Source: Helichrysum umbraculigerum (taxonomy: Eukaryota > Streptophyta > Magnoliopsida > Asterales > Asteraceae). From it: a stretch of 64,000 nucleotides of DNA. Made by a program: the position numbers and the translations under genes. The notes under the pieces were generated by a model. That model made no database searches, was not told the origin of the DNA, and saw only the letters and a program-made list of their open reading frames with translations. The stretch is taken from NCBI GenBank assembly GCA_949592205.1, contig CATIUR010000003.1, forward strand, positions 163,607,759 to 163,671,758, in the 5' to 3' direction. This document shows positions 36,765-47,413 of the stretch, piece after piece (position 1 is the stretch's first letter; the number at the start of each line of letters is the position of its first letter).

Positions 36765-37137
36765 TCACCATAGTTGGTGCAACTTATTGGTACATCATAC
36801 TAGCAAGACCGGTTACCCAATGATTCTAAATTTAATAATTATATATGTCGGCATACTTCTTTTGTGCTGAGAATATTTTAGTTTAAATCTAACAACTTAC
36901 AATATTTACAACTCCAATTAGCACGTCCTATATTTCCAATAAATGTTTACTTCTTTAAACTTCACGTCTTAAGTACTTATAAAAAAAAGCCAGGCTTTTT
37001 TTTTTTTTTTTTTTTATCATTTTCCGAAAAATATAGTTATAACTTTTGTATTATAATCATGTGATAGCCCGCGAATTCGCGGGTTATGATCTAGTATTAT
37101 TTTATAAAAAGGTAATATAGGCATTTATTAAATTGTT

Positions 37138-37258
37138 TAGTAAAATGGATACATATAAGAGTTTAAGGAGTTTAAATGGATATATATGTAATTATAAAAT
37201 TTGATTGGATGTATATGTAATTTTAAGAGTTTCTAGGGATATATATGAAATTTTCCCA
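37138..37258 (-). repeat. Right arm of the long-TIR element interrupted by H3
   Basis: The reverse complement of this stretch matches 28527-28640 over its whole length, with the terminus GGGAAAATTTCATATATATC. It lies 44 bp beyond the 3' end of H3. Confidence 0.75.
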
Positions 37259-37341
37259 AAAAAAAAACATATACGGAGCAGGAAAGAATACAAGAGGTTT
37301 GTTTGGGTAGGCAAAGTCAATCGACATTTAGGTCTTTTTAA

Positions 37342-37931
37342 TAGGGCTGACAATTTTCGACATGATCTGAAATCCGACACGAAACCGACTCGAAAATAAG
37401 CAGGTTGGGTCGAGATTTTTTGACCCCCGAACCCGTCAAGCCGAAACCCCACCAACCTGCTATTTTTTGGGTCGGGTTCGGGTCACCCAATAGGTTTTTG
37501 GGTTGACCCGACAACCCGAATAAATCATAAATGTAGTTAAAATTTAAAAAATTTATAATAATTTAATAGATCAAAGTGCTTAATGATGTTATAGTATTAG
37601 ATTTTAATTAACATATTAGGTAATATGATATTTTTTGGTATTTTATAAATACTTTTATGCTTATTAATGACGAATTATAAGTTTAGAGATTGACCCACAT
37701 GACCTATTTGATCCGAAATTGACCTGTTATTTAAAAATGATCTGAAAATATTTTGATCTAATTAGAAAAATGGGTAAATTGGGTCGGGTCAGGTTAGGTT
37801 GGATTGTAAAATTCAACCCGATAAGAAAATCAAGTCAGGTTTGGGTCGACTACTTCTGACCTATCAACTCGATAACCCGAGCGGATCAACCCAAACGGGT
37901 CAACTCGACCCAACCTAAATTGACATCCCTA
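37342..37931. mobile_element. hAT-type 'ACCCG'-rich element, near-intact target duplication
   Basis: Starts TAGGGCTGACAATTTTCGAC and ends AATTGACATCCCTA. The flanks CTTTTTAA (37334-37341) and CTTTTTCA (37932-37939) agree in 7 of 8 positions. The interior is closely related to 21176-21712. Confidence 0.8.
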
Positions 37932-37939
37932 CTTTTTCA

Positions 37940-38395
37940 TATCAATAAAATAATGGTAAATTGTTTTTATTGCAATTGGAGTCTTTATTTTAAGATTTAT
38001 TCTGTTTCTTATTAAGGCGACTTTTTTTATTTTGGCGATTCGTGTTTCTCGTGACTTCGTCGATGTCTATGATGGATTGATGGCTATTACGTAAAGTCGT
38101 TGTAATTAGGTTCTGGTCTTCAAATTATGTTTTCATTTATAGTTTGACTTTTGAAGTCTGAATTCTACTATGTACCGTATCTAGAAAGGTTTATTAACTT
38201 GGGAAATTAAATCATAAATCATAAAAAGATAATGTTGACATAATTGATCCGCACAAATTTGACTTCTGATGTTTTATGGCATATATAATAGTCGATTCAC
38301 TAAAAAAATAATTAAACTTTCTGATTCATAAAAGGCATTATAGATCATTTCCCTTCGTAAACACGAGTATATTTACATTTCTTATTTGAAACAAT
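37940..38395. other. Intergenic, nothing recognised
   Basis: AT-rich DNA downstream of the IPMS-like gene. No open frame or repeat boundary is supportable. Confidence 0.5.
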
Positions 38396-38931
38396 TGGAA
38401 GCCCTTAATTTGCAGCAATCAATGCATCAACCGGCAACTAATCGCATGTTGTTTGTATGTATATAGTTTATTAATAAGGCATTTTTCGGTGACTCGTCTG
38501 GGGCATCACAAAACCCAGGACTGGCCCTGGTCAACCATATATACAAGTAGTTTGAAAACATCACATGCTATGAAAACAACAATATAATACAACAAGGGAA
38601 AACATCAAATCTATTTAGCTACAACAACATAATGACATGAAGCCAATTGGAGACAACACAATACTACAGAACAGTAACTTCACAAGCCCTTTCATATGAA
38701 GATAACAACAAAGAAACACTTGCTCAAACCTTATTATATGGTTGTGTTTGTTGATACCATAGTCTTATTCCTCTATAATTAGCGGGACCTGCAATAAACG
38801 GATACGATCAAAAATCAATTGACACTCTTAAAGGAAATTCATTATCTGTTTTTAAGGAATATAGGTATAAGAAACTAGAATTGACAAGCATTAATTCCTA
38901 TAAGAATAAATATTGTATGCGCACCGATATC

Positions 38932-41171
38932 TCAGTTTGACACCAACGCTATTAGATCATCATTGGTGATAACCTAGTTCAGGGATTAAGGATGCAATTA
39001 ATTAGTAAATTACCAAACTTATTACAGGGATGTTAAAAGCAGGTAAATATATCATCCAGAACTATCCAACTTAGAACAATCATGGAAATTTATTAAAAAA
39101 GAGTTTTCGCTACCTTTTTCATTTCAGCTACGGATTTAAAGCGCCAAAAGAGATTATCAAGTTCCTTTCCATCATACTCATAACCAAGCTGTAGAGACAA
39201 ACAGAACCATGTTTAGTACACAACAACTAAGGTGTTAGTCACTTCATTTAGAAATCAATAAGATCACCATATAGTATTGTACTCTACCTCAAGAAGTTTG
39301 ATTTTCAAAGCATGACGTCCACTGTAACACAATATTTCAAAACATTAATAAGACTGCAAAAGAAAAAATATATAAAATAAAAAAAGGTAATCAATTGTAC
39401 TTCATCATACCTAAGTTTTCCAAGTGTAAGTCCAGACTCATTAGATCGATGAAGTCCAATATCTTCAGGAGACATGATCTCATATGTGTTTTTGTTCTTT
39501 AAGACTCCATCCTAAACAATAGAAAGCATGGTGTATCTAGTAAGTTTATTATATAATTGTTTGTGTGACCCGTTTCTTATATATACCCATAAGGCCATAA
39601 CCAAAGACCAACCTGATGGATCCCGCTTTGATGAGCAAAAGCATTAGCACCAACAATCGCCTTATGTGGCTGTATCATCATTCCACTATATTCTTCCACC
39701 TAAATAATAAAGGTGCAAAGTGAATTGCTAGTGAAGTATTGACAAAAACTATTGAATGTAACACATTGATAGATAACTGACCATCTTGCTAGCCATGACG
39801 ATGTGTCGTGTATTAATCCCGGTGTAAAGATCATCCAGAATCTTTCCTTTGCATTTTATAGCCATTACCACCTAACTTCAACAAAAAGTAAGGCATGGTT
39901 ATCAAAAGTTTCAATTTTTAAGCTCCATAGACATCGATAATTGATCAAGTTATTTGAACCTAACCTCTTCCAAAGAAGCATTACCAGCTCTCTCTCCAAT
40001 TCCATTTATCGTTACTTCTAGTTGCCTGGCACCCGAAGAAGCACCCTGGAATATATCTACAAATGTTAGTAAATTTTGATTGAGTGAAACACAAACTTAA
40101 TAATTAGGTATGCATACCTCTAAAGTATTGGCAGTAGCAACACCTAGATCATTATGGCAGTGAGTTGAAATGATAACATTCTCAATTCCACGAGTGTTGG
40201 CTTTTATATCAGCAATGAGTTGTCCGTACTCACGAGGCAAACTGTAACCAACAGTATCACCAATGCCAATAGTCGTTGCACCTGCTTTTATAACCTCACC
40301 CAAGATCTCGTATAAAAATTCTCTTTCGGATCTGTTAACAAACATAACACAGACTCCTTCAGAACAAGAACAAGCAATATACTTGAAAAAGGTAAAATTA
40401 CGTAGCTAGCATATAGTTGGGCTCTAGTTATGCTAAACAAAATTTTCACCTTAATTTCGCAATATAGTATGGGAATAAGGAGAGAATCACGGAAACCATT
40501 TACAACAAAGGTAAAATGCAACCACATAAGGTTTATGCGATTTGGGATGATTTTGCAAATGAATAAACAGGTTTTGTGCGAGATTGGTCCATTCGCATAA
40601 CAAGGAGAGATTCTCATATTCGTCTGCGAAATCCTTGTGCAAAAATTTCGAATTTAGAACGACACCATACCACTACCTCCATCAAAAACCGTGAATTCAA
40701 TCAAAAACAGATTGCGGTTGTACGTTAATCAACACCTGCTGACCTACACCAACTTCAAACTCGCTTTTTAACCAACTCCAATCTCGAATCGCTATACGTA
40801 GGTGATTTGCCAAATGCCAAACACGTAAGAGACGATAGGTTTTTTTTTTTTTTTTTTTTTGATAGAATTCATTGAAGTTTTGACATTTCGCAAAATTCAG
40901 TTTTCTTCTTTTATTTTTCTTGTACGAGTCAGTTTCGACTAGCGGTGGCGAATATATACCCCTAATTTCTTTCACAAACTGTTAACAACTCAGAATGCGC
41001 ATTTTCCTTGCTTTGCAGAATAGATTGCGAGATTTTGTTACATATCGCAAAAGTTTGATTTTTAATCCCTATATATTTTTGTTAAATTACTCTCTGATTT
41101 AACATAAGTAATTTAGTAACTATACCTTTATTATGATTTAATATTTGTTTTTTTTTTCTTCATATTTATTG

Positions 41172-41220
<49 letters not shown>

Positions 41221-41586
41221 CAATAAGAACAATGTCCTTAATAATGTCAGGACAAGAATTGTCGGGGATTTCGTTCATATCCTCGACTTCATGCCCATCG
41301 AAGATTGATTTTGCTTCCCCATCGGGTATTTGTGGATTTTTCTTGCTCTCAAATTAAATTATAACAAATAAACAAGCTATCGAAATGACAACATCAACGA
41401 ATAAAATAATCATATAAACTCTTATGATTTGTTTGCAAGACTAAATATGACAAGACTTTATTATCATAGGGCAAGATAAGGTGTTTAAAGTTCTTTCATA
41501 AATCCGAAACAAGTTTGAGTAACAATTAATATATGAAGTGTACAAATATGATTATATATTTAGGATTACTTTAAACATAAGAATTT

Positions 41587-41678
<92 letters not shown>

Positions 41679-43166
41679 TATACAATGCATATAATTTATT
41701 ATGTATGATACATATTATACGGGTATGGGTCGGGGAGCCGGTAAAATCACCATCTGGTGTGGGTTCGGATATTGGTAAGAGGACCCTAGGGCGAGGGGTA
41801 TCCCATCCAAGTTTTCAATTTCGGGGATTCCCGTCCTGTCCCGTTCCATGGTCAATTCGGAGATTCCGATCAGATCAAATCAAATTCGGATGTGGAGTCA
41901 CCCATTGGGGTGGGTTTTTTTTTATCAGCTCTAAGTTGATACGTATTCCGTTCTAGAAATTCAATGGAAAATGATTGGTTCTAGAAATTCCATTGAAAAT
42001 GAAGAAACAATTACAATTATAGAAAATAAAGAAACAATTACAATCATCAAGTAATCTAGAAATGAAGACTAATAGCACAACCGGACTAACAACTTATCCG
42101 TCCACGTAGTCCCGACTCCCCATTACAGAAAAGGTGCATCCTCCCATTTCTAATTTTAACTTGTTTCGCATATCATAAAGGGAGCTAAGGTAATTTTTTA
42201 CTTGTTACAAGAAAGCACAATTGTTTATACTACAACTGTTTATGCAACTGTTTCAACAAGTAAAAAAATACTTGTCAAAATTAGCTCCCTATCATAAATG
42301 TCATAGGTCATACCTTAAAGAAGTAATATTAGAACTAGCAAGTAATAATTTTGTTAGTAATATTAGTCATACCTTAAGGACGTTTTTTGTAACTTAGTTA
42401 AATTGTGTAATTATTTTATTTCTTTTATTTAGGATGACAAATCTAGAATTTAACACACGAACTACCTGCAAGCTACAACTATCGGGAATATTTACAACTC
42501 CCAACCTATTCATAAGGTTTCACTCATACCGCTTACAAGTCCCAACCTATTCATAAGGTTTCACTCATGGCGCTTGACCAAAGACCCTTTGTAACTTACT
42601 TAAAATGTGTAAGTATTAAGGTAACATACATACCTTGTAGTATCCTCAGCGCAGAATTGAATGTCATTACACCCTAAACTCCTAGCATAACTCACCATAT
42701 TTTTCGCTCTTTCGATTACTTCCTCTTTCAACATATTTAACTTATACTTCATATGAATCTCACTTGTCGCTATAAATACTAATATTCTCGGAAACTTAGC
42801 ACATTTTATAGCCTCCCATGCTTTATCAATATCCGCCTTATTACACCTTGCTAGGCAACAAATTACAGGCACATGGCCACCATCTTCTTCAGTATTACTA
42901 TTTCCAACGTCTTGTGCAATCAGCTTAACGACTTGTGCCTCTGATTCAGAGGCTGCTGGGAACCCTGCATCGATGACATCCACTCCTAATTTAGCAATTT
43001 GATGAGCAATCTCAAGTTTTTCGTTTGGTGTGAATGTGACACCTGATGATTGTTCTCCATCTCGAAGAGTGGTATCAAGAATGCGAACGTAGTTAGGGTC
43101 TAGATAATGGTTTTGGACATAATTTGGGCGGAGAGAACGAAGGTCGAGTGACGATTTGGAACACAT
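38932..43166 (-). CDS. IPMS: Isopropylmalate-synthase-like enzyme lacking the LeuA regulatory domain (418 aa)
   Basis: Nine exons in consistent phase: 43166-42634, 40331-40118, 40045-39965, 39871-39782, 39699-39613, 39511-39411, 39321-39288, 39188-39114, 38973-38932. The HMGL-like (PF00682) TIM-barrel motifs are all present: DTTLRDGEQSSGV, AGFPAASE, THCHNDLG (metal-binding H-x-H) and NGIGERAGNASLEE. The linker segments GANAFAHQSGIHQDG and GKLSGRHALK follow. IPMS joins acetyl-CoA and 2-oxoisovalerate in leucine synthesis. Here the protein ends at VITNDDLIALVSN-stop, so the C-terminal LeuA_dimer (PF08502) leucine-sensing domain is missing, as in methylthioalkylmalate synthases, plant citramalate synthase and truncated IPMS3-type enzymes. 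The start leaves only about 25 residues before the barrel, so no transit peptide is visible. The 2.3-kb intron 1 holds MITEs and microsatellites. Substrate unknown. Confidence 0.88.
41172..41217. repeat. (AAT)n microsatellite in IPMS-like intron 1
   Basis: About 15 AAT/ATA units. Confidence 0.95.
41588..41673. repeat. (AT)n microsatellite in IPMS-like intron 1
   Basis: About 40 AT units with one CATAT interruption. Confidence 0.95.
42180..42289. mobile_element. Small Mutator-like foldback MITE (110 bp) in IPMS-like intron 1
   Basis: Ends are GGGAGCTAA and TTAGCTCCC with partly complementary arms. The 9-bp target duplication TATCATAAA is perfect (42171-42179 and 42290-42298). Confidence 0.85.
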
Positions 43167-43343
43167 GATATTGATTGGATTATTGATGGTTGTTGGGAAG
43201 GAGAGAAATTAGTATTTAGCAAGTATGATCGTAGTTAATTTATGCCTGATCGTTTTGAAGCTAAGGTTGTGTGTTGTAATACTTGGCGTTATTTTTCTGG
43301 GAGTAGTAAGTATGCATGTTCTAAAAAAACAAAAAAAATATAA

Positions 43344-43525
43344 GGGTGGTGATTTTTACACCACCATTTTTTTGCCATACACCACTAAAATATACTTTTA
43401 GACTCTTTTATCCCTTACAATTTAAAATTCTTCAAACACTCCTTCACAACATCAAGGGTAAAAATGTCCAAAACATGATTTTGGTGGTGTATGATAAAAA
43501 AGTGGTGGTGTACAAATCACCACCC
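43344..43525. mobile_element. Mutator-like MITE just upstream of the IPMS-like start
   Basis: GGGTGGTGATTTTTACACCA and TGGTGTACAAATCACCACCC form arms of about 45 bp. The 9-bp flanks AAAATATAA and AAAAAACAA agree in 7 positions. It lies about 180 bp 5' of the start codon at 43166, inside the presumed promoter. A diverged relative is at about 47805-47935. Confidence 0.7.
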
Positions 43526-43652
43526 AAAAAACAATCAGACGTTAGATCGATAAACAACTCTTTATAAATTGAAGATTCGATGGACGTTAGTCATTATTTA
43601 TTAGCATAGAAAAACGAGGAATATATTATATTTTTTATTGTTTATTTTGAAT

Positions 43653-44395
43653 TAGGGGTGTCGAAAATAACCGAATATGAATAATCAAGTTGACTTTAAC
43701 TTTGGTTGGATTCGAGTTAAACAGATTGGATTGTTTGGTTAATCGAATCCAAATAACCCGGATCCGAGTAATCCAAATCTTATTTTGATCGGATTAAGGA
43801 TAAATTTTAAAATTTGGATAATCTGGACAACTTGAATAACTCGAAAAAGGTACTAAATATACAAATATAATTATGCATATATGTTATTTATGATTTATAA
43901 TTTTATATGAGTCTATTTAGATAATTTATGAAGTTTACTTAGATAATTGAGTCTATTTAGTCTATTTGGATAATCGAGCATAGTTCAAGTGGTATCGTCT
44001 CCGCAAATGTATAGACTCCACATGTGTGACCTATAAGTTAGAGGTTCGAATCCGTTCCTCAGCACATGTGGTTGATTTGTGGACATGTGATTTGCCCGGC
44101 GTTGATGTTTTCCTTGCTGGTGGGACAGATGCGTACCATTGAAATATGGCACGAGGTCAGGGGTAGCATCCAAACTACCCTTTTTAAGTTTACATGTTTA
44201 AGACGCGAAAGTATATATAGGATTCTATAATTTTTAAGTTAAAACACAGTACTCAAACTCGAACCAATATTAAGTTGAATAACCCGAACCTGAATAATTC
44301 GAATCTTATTATCTTCTGTTTACGAATAAATTATAAACTTAAAATATCTGAATAATTCGACCTAAACAACCCAAAACCCGAACAGTTTAACCAGG
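43653..44395. mobile_element. Decayed hAT-like 'ACCCG' element with nested SINE
   Basis: Left end TAGGGGTGTCGAAAATAACC matches the hAT-type ends elsewhere. The interior has AACCCGAATAAC-type words on both sides of the SINE. The right end is not definable by eye. Confidence 0.5.
43976..44190 (+). mobile_element. tRNA-derived SINE
   Basis: A polymerase III A-box-like TAGTTCAAGTGGTA (43981-43994) and B-box GAGGTTCGAATCC (44040-44052) are spaced as in a tRNA head. The unrelated body contains CACATGTGGTTG. It lies inside the decayed hAT-like element. Terminal duplications not resolved. Confidence 0.7.
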
Positions 44396-44995
44396 TCATC
44401 TACGATAGAAAAGAAATGAACTTTACATCTTTCGTGTTCCCAAGTTGAACACAAATGAAAGGAAATGTCATCTTTATAACCAGAAGAGTTTTTCATCCTT
44501 CCATTTTTTCCCATTATTGTAGAAAACGTTTGGAGAGAAAAGATCGTCTAATTCTCCTCCGTTTATTTTCTTTTCTCTCCGTTCAAAAAACCCGGTCAAG
44601 AACACAAAATTAATTTCCTTCTACCCGATTCCCTTCTTTTCTCTCTAAAAAATAATCCTGCTAATCTTAATGATTTATTAATATACCAATCAAGTTGATA
44701 CTTATTTTGTTCCAATTCAAGTGTCTATTTTTAACATATATACAATTATACATAACTCTTAACTCACAGTTAAAATATCAGTTTTTATATACTTACAGTA
44801 CAAACCAAACCGTTTTGATTGTTAGTTATAAGAAATTGACACTTAGTTTGGAGTAACCAAAAATAGAAATATTACGATTGAATTGAAAATGCAGACATGG
44901 GGGGCTATTCCGGAGAATCTGATGAACGAATTTGGGCTAAAGACACTTTCTTCATGGACTATATTGGGCTAGACTAAGGGAATGCATTGGGTCTA

Positions 44996-45323
44996 ACCAC
45001 TTGCAACGCGCCTGCATGGGGGCGTTCTGAGCCGCAGAACGTCCATAAACGCTAGTAATGGGGCTTTCTGGAGCCCAACACGGGCAAAATTTGGGTGTTT
45101 TGATGGACCTACTTGCATTTTCTTTTCTTTTTCCTTTTCTTTTAAGGTTTTAAATCAAAATTAAAAAAAAAACATTTCATAAAAAAATAAATTAAACTGG
45201 TGAGGCCTAGAGGCAAATTGGGATTACTGGTGGGGCCTAGAGGCAAATTGGGGTAGCTGATGTTACGTGGTTGCTTATGTAGTGTCTTTGAACGCAATAA
45301 TGACCATCACCGTTGCAAGTGGT
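44996..45323. mobile_element. MITE with ACCACTTGCAACG inverted ends
   Basis: Left ACCACTTGCAACG and right CGTTGCAAGTGGT are exact inverted repeats about 330 bp apart. Superfamily unresolved because the flanks show no clear duplication. A related end is seen at about 56311 (ACCACTTGTAACGCG). Confidence 0.65.
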
Positions 45324-45518
45324 CTTATGGGCAGAGTAAAATAACAAAAGGGTCCAATGAACTGCGAATTAAAATAAATGCTCAATAACCAATAAATTCC
45401 AATTTTAATCGGTTACTCAACACATGTATTAGAAAATGAACTGTGATTCGTATCTATCTTAAGTTTCTGTACCATAATGTCATTTACTCATCTTGCTACG
45501 TTACGGTAACATACGTAC

Positions 45519-46075
45519 CTTGTAGTATCTTCAGGGCCAAATTCAATGTCATAACACCCCAAACTCCTGGCATAACTCACCATATTTTTCGCTCTTTCGA
45601 TCACTTCCTCTTTCGACATATTCAACTTATACTTCATATGAATCTCACTTGTCGCTATAAACATTAATATTCTCGGAAACTTAGCACATTTTACAGCCTC
45701 CCATGCTTTATCGATATCCGCCTTATTGCACCTTGCTAGGCAACAAATAACAGGCACATGACCACCATCTTCTTCCGTATTACTATTTCCAACCTCTTGT
45801 GCGATCAACTTGACGACTTGTGCTTCTGATTCAGAGGCTGCAGGGAACCCTGCTTCGATGACATCAACTCCTAATTTAGCAAGTTGATGAGCAATCTGGA
45901 GTTTTTCTTTTGGTGTGAATGTGACACCTGATGATTGTTCTCCATCTCGAAGAGTGGTATCAAGAATGCGAACGTAATTAGGGTCTGGAATATGGTTAGG
46001 GACGTAAATTGGACGAGTACTACAATTGAGTGGGAATGCTTTCTTGGGTTCGATTATTGACGATTTGGAATACAT
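45519..46075 (-). CDS. IPMS: Second IPMS-like first exon (alternative exon 1 or orphan copy)
   Basis: Open from ATG 46075 to a GT donor after 45519, 557 bases, ending in the same phase as the first exon of the 38932-43166 gene. It encodes the same N-terminal barrel half: DTTLRDGEQSSGV, AGFPAASE, CLARCNKADIDKAWEAVK and EFGPEDTTR. Its leader is eight residues longer (MYSKSSIIEPKKAF). No exon 2-9 sequence follows before the next first exon at 43166. It could splice to the shared exon 2 at 40331 and give a 426-residue enzyme. Otherwise it is the 5' remnant of a second tandem gene. The reading frame is intact and the near-active-site EFGPED is closer to the usual EFSPED than is exon 1 of the downstream gene. 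Confidence 0.75.
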
Positions 46076-46300
46076 ATCGATTCGTAGGAGATGATATGAT
46101 GATGAAGTAGAGAGAATGCTAAAACTTTTTGTACCATATTGGTGTTACGGAACTTGAATATATACACACCAATCATATGTTACGTGAACAATTAATTAAC
46201 ATTTCCAAATATAAAATGAAGATGTGATAGTTCGGTACGTATAGCTATTCATCAGTTAATTATTTGCATAATTGCATGGAAAATCTTTGGAATCATGAGT

Positions 46301-46670
46301 AAGGGTGTGTTTGGCACGCGAGCGTCTTGGAGCTTAAGTTTATTTTTTCTATAAGCTTAAGCTTCTAGCATCGTTTGGTAGATAAAATTTAAGTAGCTTC
46401 TGGAAAAAAAAAAGTTACTTGAAGTAGTTTATGAAAATAAGCTACAAGCTTATAAAAAGATAAATTACATAAATACCCCTTATATCATTATTTATTATAT
46501 ATTTTTAGTCCTTTTATGTCAATTCACATTAATAAGCTCCAGCTAATTTTACCAAACACGTGTAAACATATAAGCTCCAGCTTCTAGCTTATAATATAAG
46601 CTCCAGCTACCAACTCCAGCTATAAGCTTCCAGCTTCAGCTACCAGCTAGTTTTGCCAAATACACTTTTT
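46301..46670. mobile_element. hAT-like MITE with GGTGTGTTTGGCA end
   Basis: Starts AAGGGTGTGTTTGGCA and ends TGCCAAATACACTTTTT. Inside are many AAGCTCCAGCT/AGCTTCTAGCTTA words. This is the familiar plant MITE layout. Flanking duplications are not evident. Confidence 0.65.
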
Positions 46671-47081
46671 ATCACTTACGTTAAAGAATGATAATAAAAA
46701 AAGATGATGGTTTGGTGGTGATAAGGCCATGTGGTTTATTGGTACGTATACAATAATACTTTATTCTTTACCGTTAAAAAAAAAAAAACTTTATTCTTTT
46801 AGATTAGTAAATACGCAAAGAGCTCCATAATCTATCGATTAGATACATCCTTAAGAGCTAGTTTGCAAGTCTTTGATTATTTATTAGTTCATTAAGTTTG
46901 GTAAAATCATTAAACGCAGTAATGTAGATGTCAACACTCGATCACGAACCCACTTCTAGTGGTCTTATAGCTTACTTGCTTAATAAGAGTAAATATGATT
47001 TATATTCATAACATTTGTATAAAATCATATTCGATCATATTACTTTTATATATTATTCAGGAAAATAATACTTAGTATATA

Positions 47082-47404
47082 GGGATAAGTCCCTCGAAAT
47101 GCAACGAACTTTGCCCAAAAGTCTATTGTATGCGATCAACTTTCGACGAGGCATAAGAATGCAACCTACTTGAAAAAGTGGGGTTTTTTATGTAACTTGC
47201 TGATGTGTCGTTCGTTGAAGGTGACACGTGGCGTACGGATGTGCCACGTGGCTTACGGAGAGTTTGACAACTCATCGCCACATCAGCAAGTTACATCAAA
47301 AACCCCACTTTTTCAAGTAGGTTGCATTCTTATGCCTCGTCGAAAGTTGGTCGCATACAATAGACTTTTGAGTAAAGTTCATTGCATTTCGAGGGACTTA
47401 GCCC
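47082..47404. mobile_element. Mutator-like foldback MITE with 9-bp target duplication
   Basis: Arms of about 130 bp start GGGATAAGTCCCTCGAAATG and are nearly exact inverted repeats. TAGTATATA is duplicated at 47073-47081 and 47405-47413. No coding capacity; open frames across it are artefacts of the palindrome. Confidence 0.9.
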
Positions 47405-47413
47405 TAGTATATA

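Larger units (their letters stand above)
29025..37094 (+). mobile_element. Non-autonomous Helitron H3 with nested insertions
   Basis: The 5' end is A|TCTCTCTTATCTATTAAAGG at 29025. The 3' end is the perfect hairpin CCCGCGAATTCGCGGG (37068-37083), then TTATGAT and CTAG (37091-37094) followed by T. It contains a leader-like segment (29170-29470), exons of a NEMP-family gene (31241-32817), a hAT element (29953-30449) and a solo LTR (34556-36764). Without the two insertions it is about 5.4 kb. No Rep/helicase coding was found. Confidence 0.75.

Noticed and set aside
41585..41956. Open frame with a long Tyr-Ile run
   Set aside because: It is translation of an (AT)n microsatellite followed by low-complexity repeat.
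43981..44052. Possible tRNA gene
   Set aside because: A and B boxes are present but the cloverleaf does not close and the sequence continues as a SINE body.
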